Shown here: one piece after another, positions 21,045 to 32,600 of the stretch
Layout: every line of letters starts with the position of its first letter
How positions within the stretch are numbered: the first letter of the stretch is position 1
Assembly: GCA_905221615.1 (NCBI GenBank)
Contig: CAJNDT010002779.1
Coordinates: 471,001-535,000 of the forward strand
Length of the DNA stretch: 64,000 nucleotides
Direction of reading: 5' to 3'
From: Symbiodinium sp. CCMP2592
Lineage: Eukaryota; Sar; Dinophyceae; Suessiales; Symbiodiniaceae
Made by a program: the position numbers and the translations under genes
Notes under the pieces: model-generated
Database searches by the model: none
Told to the model about the DNA's origin: nothing
Seen by the model: the letters and a program-made list of their open reading frames with translations, nothing else

Positions 21045-21250
21045 GTCAGGGTTTAGGGTTTCAGGTTTAAGTGTTAGGGGTTTGTAAGGGCTTTATAGGG
21101 TTAGGGTAATATAGAGTTATATAGGGTTATATAGGGGCTTATAGGGTCATATAATCATATAGGGTTTAGGGTTTCAGGTTTAGGATTCAGGGTTTGGGGT
21201 GCAGGGTAAAGGGTTTTGGGGTTTGGGGTTTAGGGTTTGGGATCAATGAA
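21045..21250 (-). repeat. telomere-like TTTAGGG tract with TATAGGG variants
   Basis: GGGTTTAGGG interleaved with GGGTTATATAGG variants. Confidence 0.8.
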
Positions 21251-21359
21251 TCTAAAACATGAGGGTCACATTCGCATAGGAGTTTGGGCTTCAATTGAGA
21301 AGGCTCCACCCACCCGAACGGCATTCGGAGCGAATCATGTCCAGCTTTCTAGTGTGTAG

Positions 21360-21569
21360 TTACGCAATTTTAGACATAGGGTTACATACCCGCCTCCAAG
21401 CCCGGACTGATCGCAAAGAACAAAACCAGGCAGGAAATAAGGGCGCGGAAGGTAAAGCCGGTGATAAACGCCAATCTTGGCGTAGCACCAGCTGGAGCAG
21501 ATCAAACAGCGATCTTTCATGCAGGAGGCACGAGAGGTGCGTTTTCGCTTCAGGCAGCTGAAGATCCAT
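21360..21569 (-). CDS. unrecognised exon-like segment ending at GTATGT
   Basis: The minus frame contains LPEAKTHLSCLLHERSLFDL and LLQLVLRQDWRLSPALP, then an Arg-rich end immediately before GTATGTAAC at about 21390, a good donor context. A second minus frame is open over the same bases, so the reading frame is uncertain. No family recognised. Confidence 0.25.
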   Translation of the reverse strand: MDLQLPEAKTHLSCLLHERSLFDLLQLVLRQDWRLSPALPSAPLFPAWFCSLRSVRAWRRVCNPMSKIA

Positions 21570-21592
21570 ACTGTCGGTTCAAGCATCAGGGA

Positions 21593-21693
21593 ACTGTTGA
21601 TGATTTGAATCCTGCATGACCCATAATGAGGAATATACCATAATTCCCATATATTCCTTATTATGGGTAATGCAGGATTTATATCATCAACCG
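21593..21693. repeat. MITE-like element, family A
   Basis: CTGTTGATGATTTGAATCC and GGATTTATATCATCAACCG arms. It lies immediately beyond the exon-like minus frame at 21360-21569. Confidence 0.88.
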
Positions 21694-22339
21694 GAAGCAA
21701 GAGCTGAAGAACGCAAAAAACATTGGCTCCTCATTCAAGCAGCAGGAAGCCGGAACGTGGCATGCCAGGACTTCCCAAATCCGCTGGACAAAAATCAGAC
21801 TCAGATGTGTTCATGTAATGCGAATCGTATCCCCTTAGACGCCTTGTGTAACGACTCTACTACAAGAAATCTCCAAACCGCAGACTCCTTATATATGGAT
21901 ACTGCAACATATCCTTAAGCCTTAGACGCCCTTAATAACTATACTACAGCATATCCCGAAACCTTCTTTAGGCACTGAATTTGGTTCCCATTAGGGTTGC
22001 ATAGTTTACAGATCCCGGGTCCTCAATCGTAAAGGCGGTCTGCAACTGCCACGAAGTTCCATAATGTTCAGGGTTTAGGGTATAGTTGAAGAGACTATCT
22101 AAGCAAAACCCTCGCGATCTGAGTACATGCAAAATGCCCTAGACCAGGAACACCTAAAGTTGAGTTTCTGGAGCAGCCCCAAAGCTTCCCTCCGTAAATT
22201 CCAGACCCCTTGAGGAGATGCCCAGGAATACAAGATTCAGGCCGAAAGGGTTTGGGGTTTAGGGCTTCGCCGAGTGTAAGGGGATCCTACGCACGAAGTT
22301 TGTCAGAGGCTTCTAAGGCTCAAGGGCCAACCTGGCTCA

Positions 22340-22580
22340 CCTACCCCAAGCCTTGAGCCTAAACCCCAAAACTCCTAAACCCTAAACCCTCAACCGTCTG
22401 GACCCTTATCCCTAAACTGTAAACCCTCATCCCTAAACTCTAAACCCTAAACCCTAGACCCTAACCCCTAAACCCTAAACCCTCAACTCTCTAGACCCTA
22501 ATCCCTAAACAACCCTAATCCCTAAATTCTCTAAACCCTAAACTCTCTAAACTCCTCAAACCCTAAACCCCAATCCCCGA
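22340..22580 (+). repeat. telomere-like CCCTAAA tract
   Basis: About 240 bp of CCCTAAAC, CCCTCAAC and CCCTAATC variants. Confidence 0.9.
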
Positions 22581-22939
22581 GCTCTGTTTGTGTGGCCGAA
22601 AGCAGCACGGTCCAAGGAACGTTCGCAGCGGCCAAGTCGAGCTACAGGCCCCAGCCGTGTGAGCTTATCTTGTTATTATTACGAATGAGATTTGTTATTC
22701 TTACGAAGCTAAAAAACCCAAAACCGTCAGTGTGAGCGTCTGTTTTGCGACTGTTGTCATTGATCTTATCGTCACTGTTATACTGTTATACACCGAGTTG
22801 CTACACTTAAAACTGCTTCAAACAAACACACACTAGACATAAGACCATGTGGATTTAAGGCAAGGCTCCGCTAGAGTCGCTAGAGTTGAGTGTCTCGATG
22901 CTAGGGCATGAATATTTGTGTATTTGTTAATATTATGCG

Positions 22940-23330
22940 ATCTTATCGTATCTTGTTTTGTTTTGTCTCGTGTTGTCTTGTGTTGCGTGGTGTTGTGTTG
23001 TGTTGTGTTGTTTTAAAAGTGTTGTGTTGTGTCGTGTTGTGCAGTCGTGCTGGTGTGTCGTGCGGTGATGTGCTGGGTTGTGTTGCCTTCTGTTGTAGTA
23101 TAGTGCACTGCAACTTAATGCAGAGTGATGTGAAGGAGCGCAATGTAATACAATTCAATGCCACTGTAACGTGATGCAATGTAGTTAATGCAATGCAGTG
23201 CAGTGCATGTCTGTTTGTCCGTCTCTCTGCATAGCACATGTATACAGGCATAAACACACACACACACATATACATATAAACTTATATATATATATATACA
23301 TATTATACACACATGTTTGCACAGGTTGTC
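22940..23330. repeat. GTTGT low-complexity and CA/TA microsatellite stretch
   Basis: GTGTTGTGTTGT sequence is followed by ACACACAC and ATATATAT runs. Confidence 0.75.
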
Positions 23331-23579
23331 GCCCTGCCAACTTTGTTCGCACAACAGATGCTCCTACACTTATATCATACTTTGTTTGCATACAGTCTTT
23401 TACAACTGTATGTGTCTGTCGTATTGCCACATCACCGAGTAGTTGCAATGCTTCCGGTCATTGACTCATTAAATCCAACCAAACACCAGCAACATCCAAA
23501 TCCGGGAATCCTACACGCTAGATCCGATACCCTAAACTTCCCAGGCGTGTCCTTCGCAGAGTAGCATCCAAAAACCCTA

Positions 23580-23825
23580 TAGACCCTATAGAAAACCCTA
23601 AACCCTAAAACCCTAAAGCCCTAAACCTTATAATTACCCTAAACCCTATACCCTAAGCCCCAACACCAACAACGATAGAAGGCTGCCATTTTCGACGAAG
23701 CCTCCGGCAAGGCCAGGATTCGAGTCACGATATGCTTAGGGGGTTTGGGGTTTAGGGGTTTAGGGTTTGGGGTTTAGGGGTTTAGGGTTTAGGGGTTTAG
23801 GGTGTAGGGGTTTAGGGTTTAGGAA
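23580..23825. repeat. telomere-like tracts, opposite orientations
   Basis: CCCTAAA at 23580-23660 and TTTAGGG at 23738-23825 are separated by about 80 bp, a loose inverted pair. Confidence 0.85.
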
Positions 23826-23916
23826 GGCGAAGTTTCGGCGCTCTCCGAAAAACCCTGGAGAATTGTGCTGGTTTTCGCTTTGCAAGTTTAGACAATTTAG
23901 AAGAAGCCCAGAGTCC

Positions 23917-24021
23917 TACGGTTGATGGTATAAATCCTGCATGACCTTAATGGCCCTAGACTATGGGAATTATGGTATATTCCTTACTATGGGTCATGCA
24001 GGATTTATACCATCAACCGTA
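23917..24021. repeat. MITE-like element, family A
   Basis: TACGGTTGATGGTATAAATC and GATTTATACCATCAACCGTA are a perfect 20-bp terminal inverted repeat. Confidence 0.95.
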
Positions 24022-24567
24022 GTGACTTGCGGGTCTTTCTTAAAGTGTATATTGGATCTTTTTGTTGAGTAAGGTTGGGTTTAGGGTTTAGGGTTTAGGG
24101 GTTAGTGTTTAGGGTTTAGGGTTTTGCATGGTGTTGTATGAAGTGTTGTTGTCTTGCAAGGGTGTTTTGGTTTACATGGGTTTTTTGGAAGGTAAGTCTT
24201 GGCTCCTGATTAGCTTGTCTTCATAGAGATGCTGTCTAGGGTCTAATTATGCTGTTCGTGCCAGTGACCTTCTGAATCTCTAAACCCCTACATCCTAAAC
24301 CCTTAAACCCTAAACCCTGGAAGATACACCCTCCAGATCGACACAACCTGTCAGTCCCTTGCTTGAAACCGTCGTGTCAAGGGCAACTCCGGAAAGCAGC
24401 AGCACACCCAAGCGCGGATTTGCGCTTCCACTTGGGCCCGTCATGCTGGCGCTGGCCGCAAGAGCCGTTGACGTGCGCACGGATGCCAAGGATGGCCATG
24501 CACCTCTTGCGTTGCTTCACCCCCCGAGTTCATCGTTCTGGGCCCTGGAGGGTGGGCGGCTTCTCTT

Positions 24568-24654
24568 ACCTTTGGTTAGTGGGGAATGGAGGAAGGGGGT
24601 ACAATTATAACTACTATTACTACCAGTCTTCCATTCCTCACTAACCAAAGGTAA
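24568..24654. repeat. hairpin element, short-core sister of 11137-11393
   Basis: TTACCTTTGGTTAGTGGGGA and TCCTCACTAACCAAAGGTAA ends flank a CTACTATTACTACC core. Confidence 0.9.
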
Positions 24655-24839
24655 ACCCTAAACCCCTAAACCCTAAAACCTCTCGATCCCTTAAAGGATC
24701 CCTTTAAAGGAACCCAGTACTACCATTTTTTCATGAAGGTAAGTTCTTCAGACACTGCTTCCAGCCTTTGCAGCTCCACAAGGGTGGACGTCTCCGCCCT
24801 GGAGCAGTCGGTTTAGGGTTTCGGGTTTAGGAGCTTAGT

Positions 24840-24942
24840 ATAGGGGCCTAAATAATTTTCCTCTACTATTTTGGGGCTCCTTCTTCTAATTTTAGTATAG
24901 CGTGCCCCAAAACCCTATTGAAATTATTAAGGCCCCCCATAT
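24840..24942. repeat. MITE-like element, family E
   Basis: TATAGGGGCCTAAATAATTT and AAATTATTAAGGCCCCCCATA ends. Confidence 0.85.
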
Positions 24943-25929
24943 TGGGGTCTAGGGACCCGGAAGGAATAAAGGGAAGACGTGGGCGGAAAGGTGGGGAATG
25001 ATGGTTTAAAGCAGAGAAGCAGCATTGTTTGTTCAGTGCGGGTATATAGGTAGTATTAGCATCCCTGGTAGTTCCCCATAGTCCTATAGTGTATATAGTA
25101 TGCGTCAAAAGCCTACTAAGAATTCGGAGGTTAGCGCTGATAGGAGTGTTAAGGTTGAAGCCTTACAGTAGAACCCTCTGAAGCCTTTAGAATTCAGGAG
25201 TGCGTCTTTGGACACAAGCCACGCCGCAAAACAAAACAAAACTGAACCTCTAAACCCTTAACCCGAAACCCTAAACCCCTGACCCTAAACTCTGAACCCT
25301 CTGAGCCTTCGCAAGTGCCAGGTGGAGTTTCTTGGGACCCATCCAATGCAGGAGGAACTCCTCGAGTCGAGCACGCCATGGGCTCATCATCTTAGGGTTC
25401 CGTTTAAAGGGGCCCATAAGGATTACTATAAGGGCTATTATGGGGGTTTAGTATAAGGGCCTTAATATGCTAGGAGGCCCAGTAGTACCCTTATTCCGTT
25501 TTTGTAGCCCTAGGTTGCTTATTTAGGTACCCAATACCGAGAAGGGAGCCCTTTTTATTCCTGGGTGTCTGGGCATCCTAGTCATTCGGTGTCACGGTTT
25601 AGGGTCAGTGTTTAGGGCTTAGGGGTTACCTTAACCCGGAAGAACCTACATTTTTCAGGACTTATATTAGGAAATCATACTAATCCTAAAAGGTAGGTTG
25701 TTCAGTGTTAAGGTAGGATTTAGAAGGAATCCTGTGTCTGGGTTTAGGGCATTTAGGGGTTAGGCTTGGGGGCTTCGGGTTTAGATTTTAGGAGTTTTGG
25801 GCTTAGGCTTAGTCATTTTTTGTCTGGGTGCAGGGGCTTAGGGCATGTAGGGGCTAGTGGTGAGGGCTTCCGGTTTAGTTTTTGTAGTAGCTGAAAGCTT
25901 AGGGCTTCACCACTTATAGGATACGGTTT

Positions 25930-26065
25930 TACTTGGGCGGTCGGGGCACTTAGCAAGTAGTTAGTAAGTAGACTTATAAGTACCCTAAAAGGGACCCTAA
26001 TTGGGGTTATGGTACTTATAAGTCCCTAAAGTAACCAATTACTAAGTCCCCCGACCCTCCAAGTA
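25930..26065. repeat. MITE-like element, family B
   Basis: Full-length copy with TACTTGGGCGGTCGGGGCAC left end. Confidence 0.9.
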
Positions 26066-26659
26066 GGGTGTAGGGTTGAGAAGTTCGCCGCTTAGGGTTT
26101 CTTGGGTTGTTAGGCTTTTGGAGGTTTCGGCTGAGGTGCTGAGGCCTACATGGGCTTATGACATGGAGACTGGACTGGACTTGGGGGAAAGGTGTGGTTA
26201 CAGCACTTCGAGGTATTCTCAGGACTTTCGGATGCGTGGTGCATAAACCCTAAACCCCTAAACCGCGTTTCATGTGATGAGGGCTTTACCGGCGCTTTGG
26301 CTTCATGGGCTTGGGAGCCTGTCTCGGGGCAACCATTCATTGAGTTTCGGCCAGCCTGGTGCTCTGAACCGTACAATATTCCATAGCAGACTTTTTGTCC
26401 TTGCTATCAACTTAATCATTAATGTGGAATGTAACAATGGTAAAATTCAAGTCGCCAGCTTTCAGTCTGCAACCTCAGGTATCGAGTCAGAGTTTCGCGC
26501 AGCCTCGCACCTAGACCTCCGTGTACTCATGCAGTATATGCTTTTGTCCTTGAAGTAGTCTCTATATAGGTACTTTAGGGTGAATATTTGCTGTAATTGT
26601 AGGTGCATGGACCCTCAGGTCACTAAACCGAGAGCACAGCGAAATATCCCTGACCACTG

Positions 26660-26960
26660 GAGGGCATCCTAAAACCCTAAACGTCCCGAAATCATAAACC
26701 CCAAGCCCTAAACCCCTAAACCCTAAACCCCCAAATCCTAAACCATAAACCCATAAACCCTAAACCCCTAAACCCTAAACCCCCAAATCCTAAACCCTAA
26801 ACCCTAAACCCATAAACCCTAAACCCCTAAACCCTAAACCCCCAAATCCTAAACCCTAAACCCATAAACCCTAAACCCCTAAACCCTAAACCCCCAAATC
26901 CTAAACCCGAAACCCTAAACCCATAAACCCCTAAACCCCTAAACCCTAAACCCCCCATTC
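26660..26960 (+). repeat. higher-order telomere-like array
   Basis: A compound unit of about 50-60 bp (CCCATAAACCCTAAACCCCT followed by AAACCCTAAACCCCCAAATC) is repeated about five times, so the heptamers are organised in a second-level tandem repeat. Confidence 0.88.
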
Positions 26961-27120
26961 GGGGCTCTCCAAGGCCAGTTCCGCCTTGGCCGACGGAGAA
27001 GGGGAAGGCGCAAAAATGTTTTAGTTTCTACCCTTGGGGGATCTATAGGGGCTTATAGGGTTCCTTTAATGAAAGGGATCTATGGGGTTTAGGCTCCCTT
27101 TTAGGGCTTCTTTAAGGGTC

Positions 27121-27214
27121 TACCCACAGGCCCCATAGTAGTTCCTTTTTGGGATCACCTTATAGAACTCTAAGTATGAACCCCAAACAGGAACTACTTT
27201 GGGGCCTTGGGGTA
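27121..27214. repeat. MITE-like element, family C
   Basis: TACCCACAGGCCCCATAGTA and CTACTTTGGGGCCTTGGGGTA arms. Confidence 0.85.
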
Positions 27215-27768
27215 GGGCTCAGGGAAGCTACATGAAATACAGTCCTAAACCTTATAAGCCCTAAACCCTGAACCCTAAACCCTAAACGCGTTAGTGCATT
27301 TTTTTGGCCCGGGGTGTTCCTGTTTCGGCCTCAAGGCTTGTCACCCTTGCTCAAGTACTAGCGGCAGTTAGCAGCAGCGGCGCCACAACCGTAGGTAGTC
27401 CACGTCGTCCTCGTCCCCATCGCCGCCGTCGCAGTCGTCGTAGCAGCACCAGCAGCAGCAGCAACAGAAGCCCACGTGCCAGCAATAACCGTCGTGGTCG
27501 TCATCGTAGCACGTGTCGTGCTGAGTTTGGCAAGCCTTCACACCTTCCACTGACCTGAAGTGGCTGCAAGCATCTTCTGTGCTTCGGGCATGGCATTCGG
27601 TGGCACAGACAGTCTGGTATGCAAAGGATTTAAGGTCTGGAGTCTGGAGATAGAAAGAGAGGGAGAGAGAGGCAACCATCGCACAGCGCGACAACAGTGA
27701 CAACGGTTAACATATGAGTTTGCATTTCCCGGCACCAAAAATCACATGTTTGATTTCGAAAGCCCACT

Positions 27769-27954
27769 GTGTCAAGTGAATATGTCGACGTCATGATCTT
27801 GGACTTGAAGTACTCGCGTGTTGAAACCGAAGCACATTGGAAGTCCGTGGATGGTCTCGGGGTGCCATTTTCCAACGAGCCACCGACGCCACTCCCTACC
27901 AAGCTAATACTAAGCTTTGATCGCCGGCTTGCCCCCGAAACGCGGCAAACCTAA
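27769..27954 (+). CDS. unrecognised exon-like open frame
   Basis: The 61 codons include EYVDVMILDLKYSRVETEAH and SVDGLGVPFSNEPPTPLP, with balanced composition. No domain recognised. The opposite strand is also open (27630-27902), so strand is uncertain. Confidence 0.22.
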   Translation: MSSEYVDVMILDLKYSRVETEAHWKSVDGLGVPFSNEPPTPLPTKLILSFDRRLAPETRQT

Positions 27955-28769
27955 AATTTCAACCCCGAAACCTAAATCCTAAGCTATAACCGATCCTCAA
28001 GAACCGGCAACGCTGCAAAACGCCTTGTTACTAGCCTCGTCGAGCCTTAGTAATTTGCAGCGCACGATCCGTTAAAGAACTCATACAAACCCTCGAGAAG
28101 CCTTAAGAACAGCCAATCGAAGGACCTAGCCCTAAACCTCGAAACTCCTAAGAACACCAGGAGCCCTAAACCCCATGTAAAAAACACCGAACCCAATAAA
28201 AAGGCTATATCATTGAATCATTCTAGCCTAAACTCCCCAAAGACCCTAAACCCGAAAACGCCCAAGCAGCCCCCAAACCCTCCAGGCGTCCTGCTGCATG
28301 CCCCTGCCCAAGAACTGCGAAGTCCCTGCGCCAAAGGACGGCGACCCACCAGGGCTTTAGGGTTTATAGGGGTTTTTAGGGATCTATGTAAGGATTTAGG
28401 GTTTATAGGATTTTCAAGGGTCTCCAAGGGTTTAGGGGCTTCTACAGAAGTCTAAACAATTACCAATACTACAACTTTTAAAGGGTTCCTTAATATACGC
28501 ATGCTACCGAGGAGTGGAAAACCCTATTCTAATTATTGAGGCCCCTACATTATAGGGTTTTAGGGTTTAGGGATCAGGGTTCCGGGGACTAGAGTACTAG
28601 GGTTTGGGGGGTTGGGGCATGAGGGTATTAGGGTTTAGGGGTCCAGGAAATTAGGGTTTAGGGTTTCGGGGATTAGGGTATGAGGGTTTTCCTTAACCCA
28701 GGCAAGAATCAACCTGTTCGTAGGGTCGCTATATATTCCATGTTCATAGGGCTTGTAAGAACAGCCTAC

Positions 28770-29621
28770 GAACAAAACATGTTATGGCAGTTTAAGATTG
28801 GGGCAGCCGTGTTTTGGCAGGGTGTTTTGGTATTCTAACGGGATTTGGGGGTTTAGGGTTTTTGGAAATCTGGGCTCTGGAGCACTATAGACCTGCATGT
28901 TCCTGAAAGGACGTTTTGAAATAGGTCACCCAGGTTGCTTCAAATCCCAGTATACGACTTTCATAAGGACCGCGTCAAGCGGGCTTTGTCAGGACTTACC
29001 TTTGGTTGGGTTGCCCTACTTTGCATGCGTTTCGGACGCTAAGCCTCGAACAGGTTGTCCAACCGAAAGTACTACAATTTAGTGTCTGGGATGGACCTCG
29101 GCAATGTGGAGCTGATTTTAAAGTTGGGGGTTGCCTGTGGCTTTTGACCTTCACCGGGCGTTGGGTTTCGGACGAAGCAGCAAGGGCAGTTGGTACAACA
29201 CCTGATTCGTTGACGTTATACAGTTGTACATTTCAGCAGTGGCGCGAGCATCTGGGCAACGACAACGACACGGAGGACACTGTTTATCTGGTTGTTACTG
29301 TCATGACGATGATGATCATGATGGCGACGATGACGGTGATGGTGAGGTTGCCCAATTTTACAGTGCTGATGTGGCGGCTGTGGCCATGGCAGCTTTATTT
29401 CAAGCAAGACCGTGCACAGTTTCATATCGAGTGTAAACGACTGCAGCATGAACATAAGTAGCCACCTGTCTGATAGCGCACATCCCATTTACGATACATA
29501 CCACACCCAAGATTCTACTGCATGCGTGCGCATACGCGCGTCAGGTTGCATCCTTGCAGGCCTACATGGCTACATGCATGCATCACTTGCATGCCCAGAA
29601 CGTCAAAATCTAAGCTATCAG
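28770..29621. other. region upstream of beta-CA unit 2
   Basis: A long + frame (29006-29461) includes WLLTFTGRWVSDEAARA but also a Met/Thr-rich low-complexity stretch. No domain was recognised. It could hold the 5' part of the unit-2 gene. Confidence 0.35.
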
Positions 29622-29684
29622 GAGGCCATCGAAACACTGAGACTTGGCAACGCGCGCTATGTCGACGCTCGGCCAGCTTCGGAA
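29622..29684 (+). CDS. beta-CA unit 2 N-terminal helix exon
   Basis: Acceptor CTATCAG|GAG and donor GAA|GTGCGG. It encodes [20 protein letters not shown] plus Glu, matching the EALERLxxGNxRFV opening of beta-CAs. The frame is open further upstream (to about 29412), so the true 5' boundary could be earlier. Confidence 0.75.
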
Positions 29685-32600
29685 GTGCGGGTTCTTGGGT
29701 TGCGCCTGCTTGGCAGGAGTTTAAGTTTATATATGAGTAGTTGTCAAAATTAGGGTCCCTTTTCGGGTAACCTAAAAAATAGGTGCCGTATTAGAATAAG
29801 GACTGACAACCACCCATATTGAGGCGTCCATTCAGGCCCGGAATTTGGGTTTCGGTAGGCTTCAGTATGTGTAGATATGCTAAGAAACCATCGAGTGTCC
29901 TTGAGCAAGTGTAGATCTAACGTGTTGGGTGTAAGTTGTGCGACGTGGAGGTAGATGAGTATTTGGGTTGTTGCCGGCTTTGGTGAATTTGGACTTGTCT
30001 GTGCTACAGATGGCCGCTCGTTTGTTTGACTAATGCTTGTGACGCACAGTTTGTTAGAAGTGTAATGCATTGCTGACACTATGACCGATCTTAGCACGGC
30101 TGCCAATGAGGGGATCAATTCTTTCAGTGTTGTATTTCGGTTCCTAAACCTTAAACCCTAAACCCCTAAACCCCAAACCCCGATTGTGACAGTGGTGGCA
30201 CCTGAGCCTGGGCAGTGAGCCATTAAGCAGTTCGGAGGATCACCGTACGACGCGATGACGAGTGTAGAAGGTTCGGGCTTGGTTGATTCTTGGTTGTGGG
30301 TGTACATGAGCATCTTTTGCTATGAGCACCCCCTAGCTGCCGAGTTCCTAGCCCAGCCCCGAGAAAGCACATGTACACCCGGTCCGCATGGGGTGCAGGG
30401 TTTAGGTTTAGGGTGCAGGGCTCAGGGGTTCGTAGGGTTTGGGCCTTGATTTCTTCTATGACCAATTATTTGGGTTGATCTTTGTTTTTTCAAGAGGCCA
30501 CTCTGGAAGGCATACCCAAATCCAGCATTTTTCAAAGCATCGAAGCCCTCGATATCTCAAACCCTGAGCCCTTAAACCCCAAGCCGCTGGACCCTTAAAA
30601 TTATAACCCTAGACTCTAAACCCTTCAACTTTGCACCTTCCAACCCTAAACCCATAACTCCTACACCTGTAGACTCCTTAAAAACCATACGACCTCTCAA
30701 AACCCGCACTCCCTAAACCGCTAATCCCGGTGAGCCCCAAACCCTAAACCACCGAATCCGAGAACCGCCCAACCCTAAATGTTCGAAAGCCTCAGAAGCC
30801 TAAAACCGTCAAGCCCTTGGCCCTCGAAACCCTTAAAGCTTAGGCGAAGCTCCCTAAACCCTTGAAGCCCCAAAACCCACAAACCCCTAAGACCTTAATC
30901 CTTAAATCCCTGCTATACTCCCTAAAACTCTTAAAGAAGTCTGAATAAGCCATGAAACATTAACCCTACTTAACCCTCAGCCGCCATGATGGACATCAGG
31001 CCGGAGTGTCGGAAAACACCCAGGTTGGGATTCAGGAAGTGTGGCGGTCTCCCTAAAGGTTTTGAGGATTGGAGTTTAGGGTTTTGGGGGAGTAGAGTTT
31101 AGGCTTTTGGTTTTGGGGGATTAGAGTTTAGGGTTTGGGGCTTTAAGGAGTAGGGTTTATGGTTGTAGGACCCATTCTATTGCTGAGGGATGTTATGCAC
31201 GGTTGCATACCGGCTTATAAATTAGGCTTGGTACTGGGGCCTCTATTGCCGGAATTTGTATAAAGGCCTTGTCTTATCAGGTAAGATGTATTCGCGCGGT
31301 ATGTACATGTCTAGTGTCTCCTTTATACACCTGCATGGCGTTCGTTCAAGTCTTCCTTTGACCCTACAATCCTAAACCCAGATCCCAATACCCCTTAATT
31401 AACGTCAACGTATACCTTAAATTATAGTAGGATCCCTAATATGATTTAAGTATATTCCTTAATTACGGGGGTGGTATTGGGTTCTCTGGGAACCCGGTGT
31501 GATCCCGGAAGACGGGAAGTAGCTTTCGGGAGGTTGAGCCTCTCTGTAACCGTGAGCCCGAAAAGCCTTCGACCCGGCTCCCAAAACCTATGCTTTTGGG
31601 TACTGCCCCCACTCAGTAACAGTTGGATAATCTTCGTAATATGGTTTTATGAGGACGTCTATAGTAGCACTATTCTGGACTGTTACTGTATGGGGGCCGT
31701 ACCCAACCTATGCCATATATTCTGCTTAAGACGGGCTTTGGAGTCTTGGCTCAGTGTGTTGAGGAAGTTGTAGCATACTTTTACGAGAATACACCCCAAA
31801 ACCCTAGCCTAACTATGAAGGCCCCTAGTTTCACCCCCATCCAAACACTCAAGAAACCTTCAAAGAGCCCCAAAAGGATCCCAATCTGTGTTAAGGCCGT
31901 TATACCCCTTGACACCCTGTAGGAGACCTTTTTGATTCCTTTCAAGGCCCTTTTACAAGAAGCACTATTGAAAGTTCTTAGTAATCTTATTTTCGATTCC
32001 CATCATTACCTTCGCTTTTATTGTGAGCGATTGTGCTGCAAGTTTGTCATTGCGAGGTAACACTTTACATCTTTATGGGTACTTAAACCGAACTGAGATT
32101 ACGAACTCATTTTTCAATACTACCCCAACCATGAACTAGAGAAAGGCCCCATAGTAGCTCCTTTTTGGGATTACCTTATGGGATTCTATATACGCGCCCC
32201 GAAAAGGAACTACTTTGGGGCCTTTGGGTAGACAATACTTAAATAAAACTCCAAGCCAGACCCCCGGGAGGATCCCAAAACCAGATCCCTTAATGGGGAT
32301 TCCCATCAAGTACCCTTAGTAGTATAGGGCCCAAAAAATTGGGGGATCTACTTTCGGGATCATCCCGGGGTAAAATCAAACCCTAAACCCTAAGCCCCAA
32401 GACCCTAAAGCCCTAAACCCTAACCCCAAAGTGCACAGGCCAAGCCTGGCCCTTAAAGGAACCCTATAGATTCCTTTAAAGGAGCCCTATAGATCCTCCC
32501 GGGGCTCTGGGAAAGTGCGCAGGCCAAGCCTGGCCGGACCGCCATCGCGAATCCCTTCTGCTCAGTCCTGGCATGCGCGGACGTGCGAGTGCCAATGCGA

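Noticed and set aside
26660..26960. CRISPR-like array
   Set aside because: The regular repeats have no unique spacers; they are telomere-like satellite in a eukaryotic context.
26660..26960. True chromosome end
   Set aside because: Heptamers are degenerate, occur in both orientations throughout the window and are flanked by unique sequence on both sides.
29006..29461. 151-codon frame upstream of unit 2 as a confident gene
   Set aside because: About a third is ATG/ACG-rich low complexity, no domain was recognised, and splice sites are undefined; left as a possible 5' region only.
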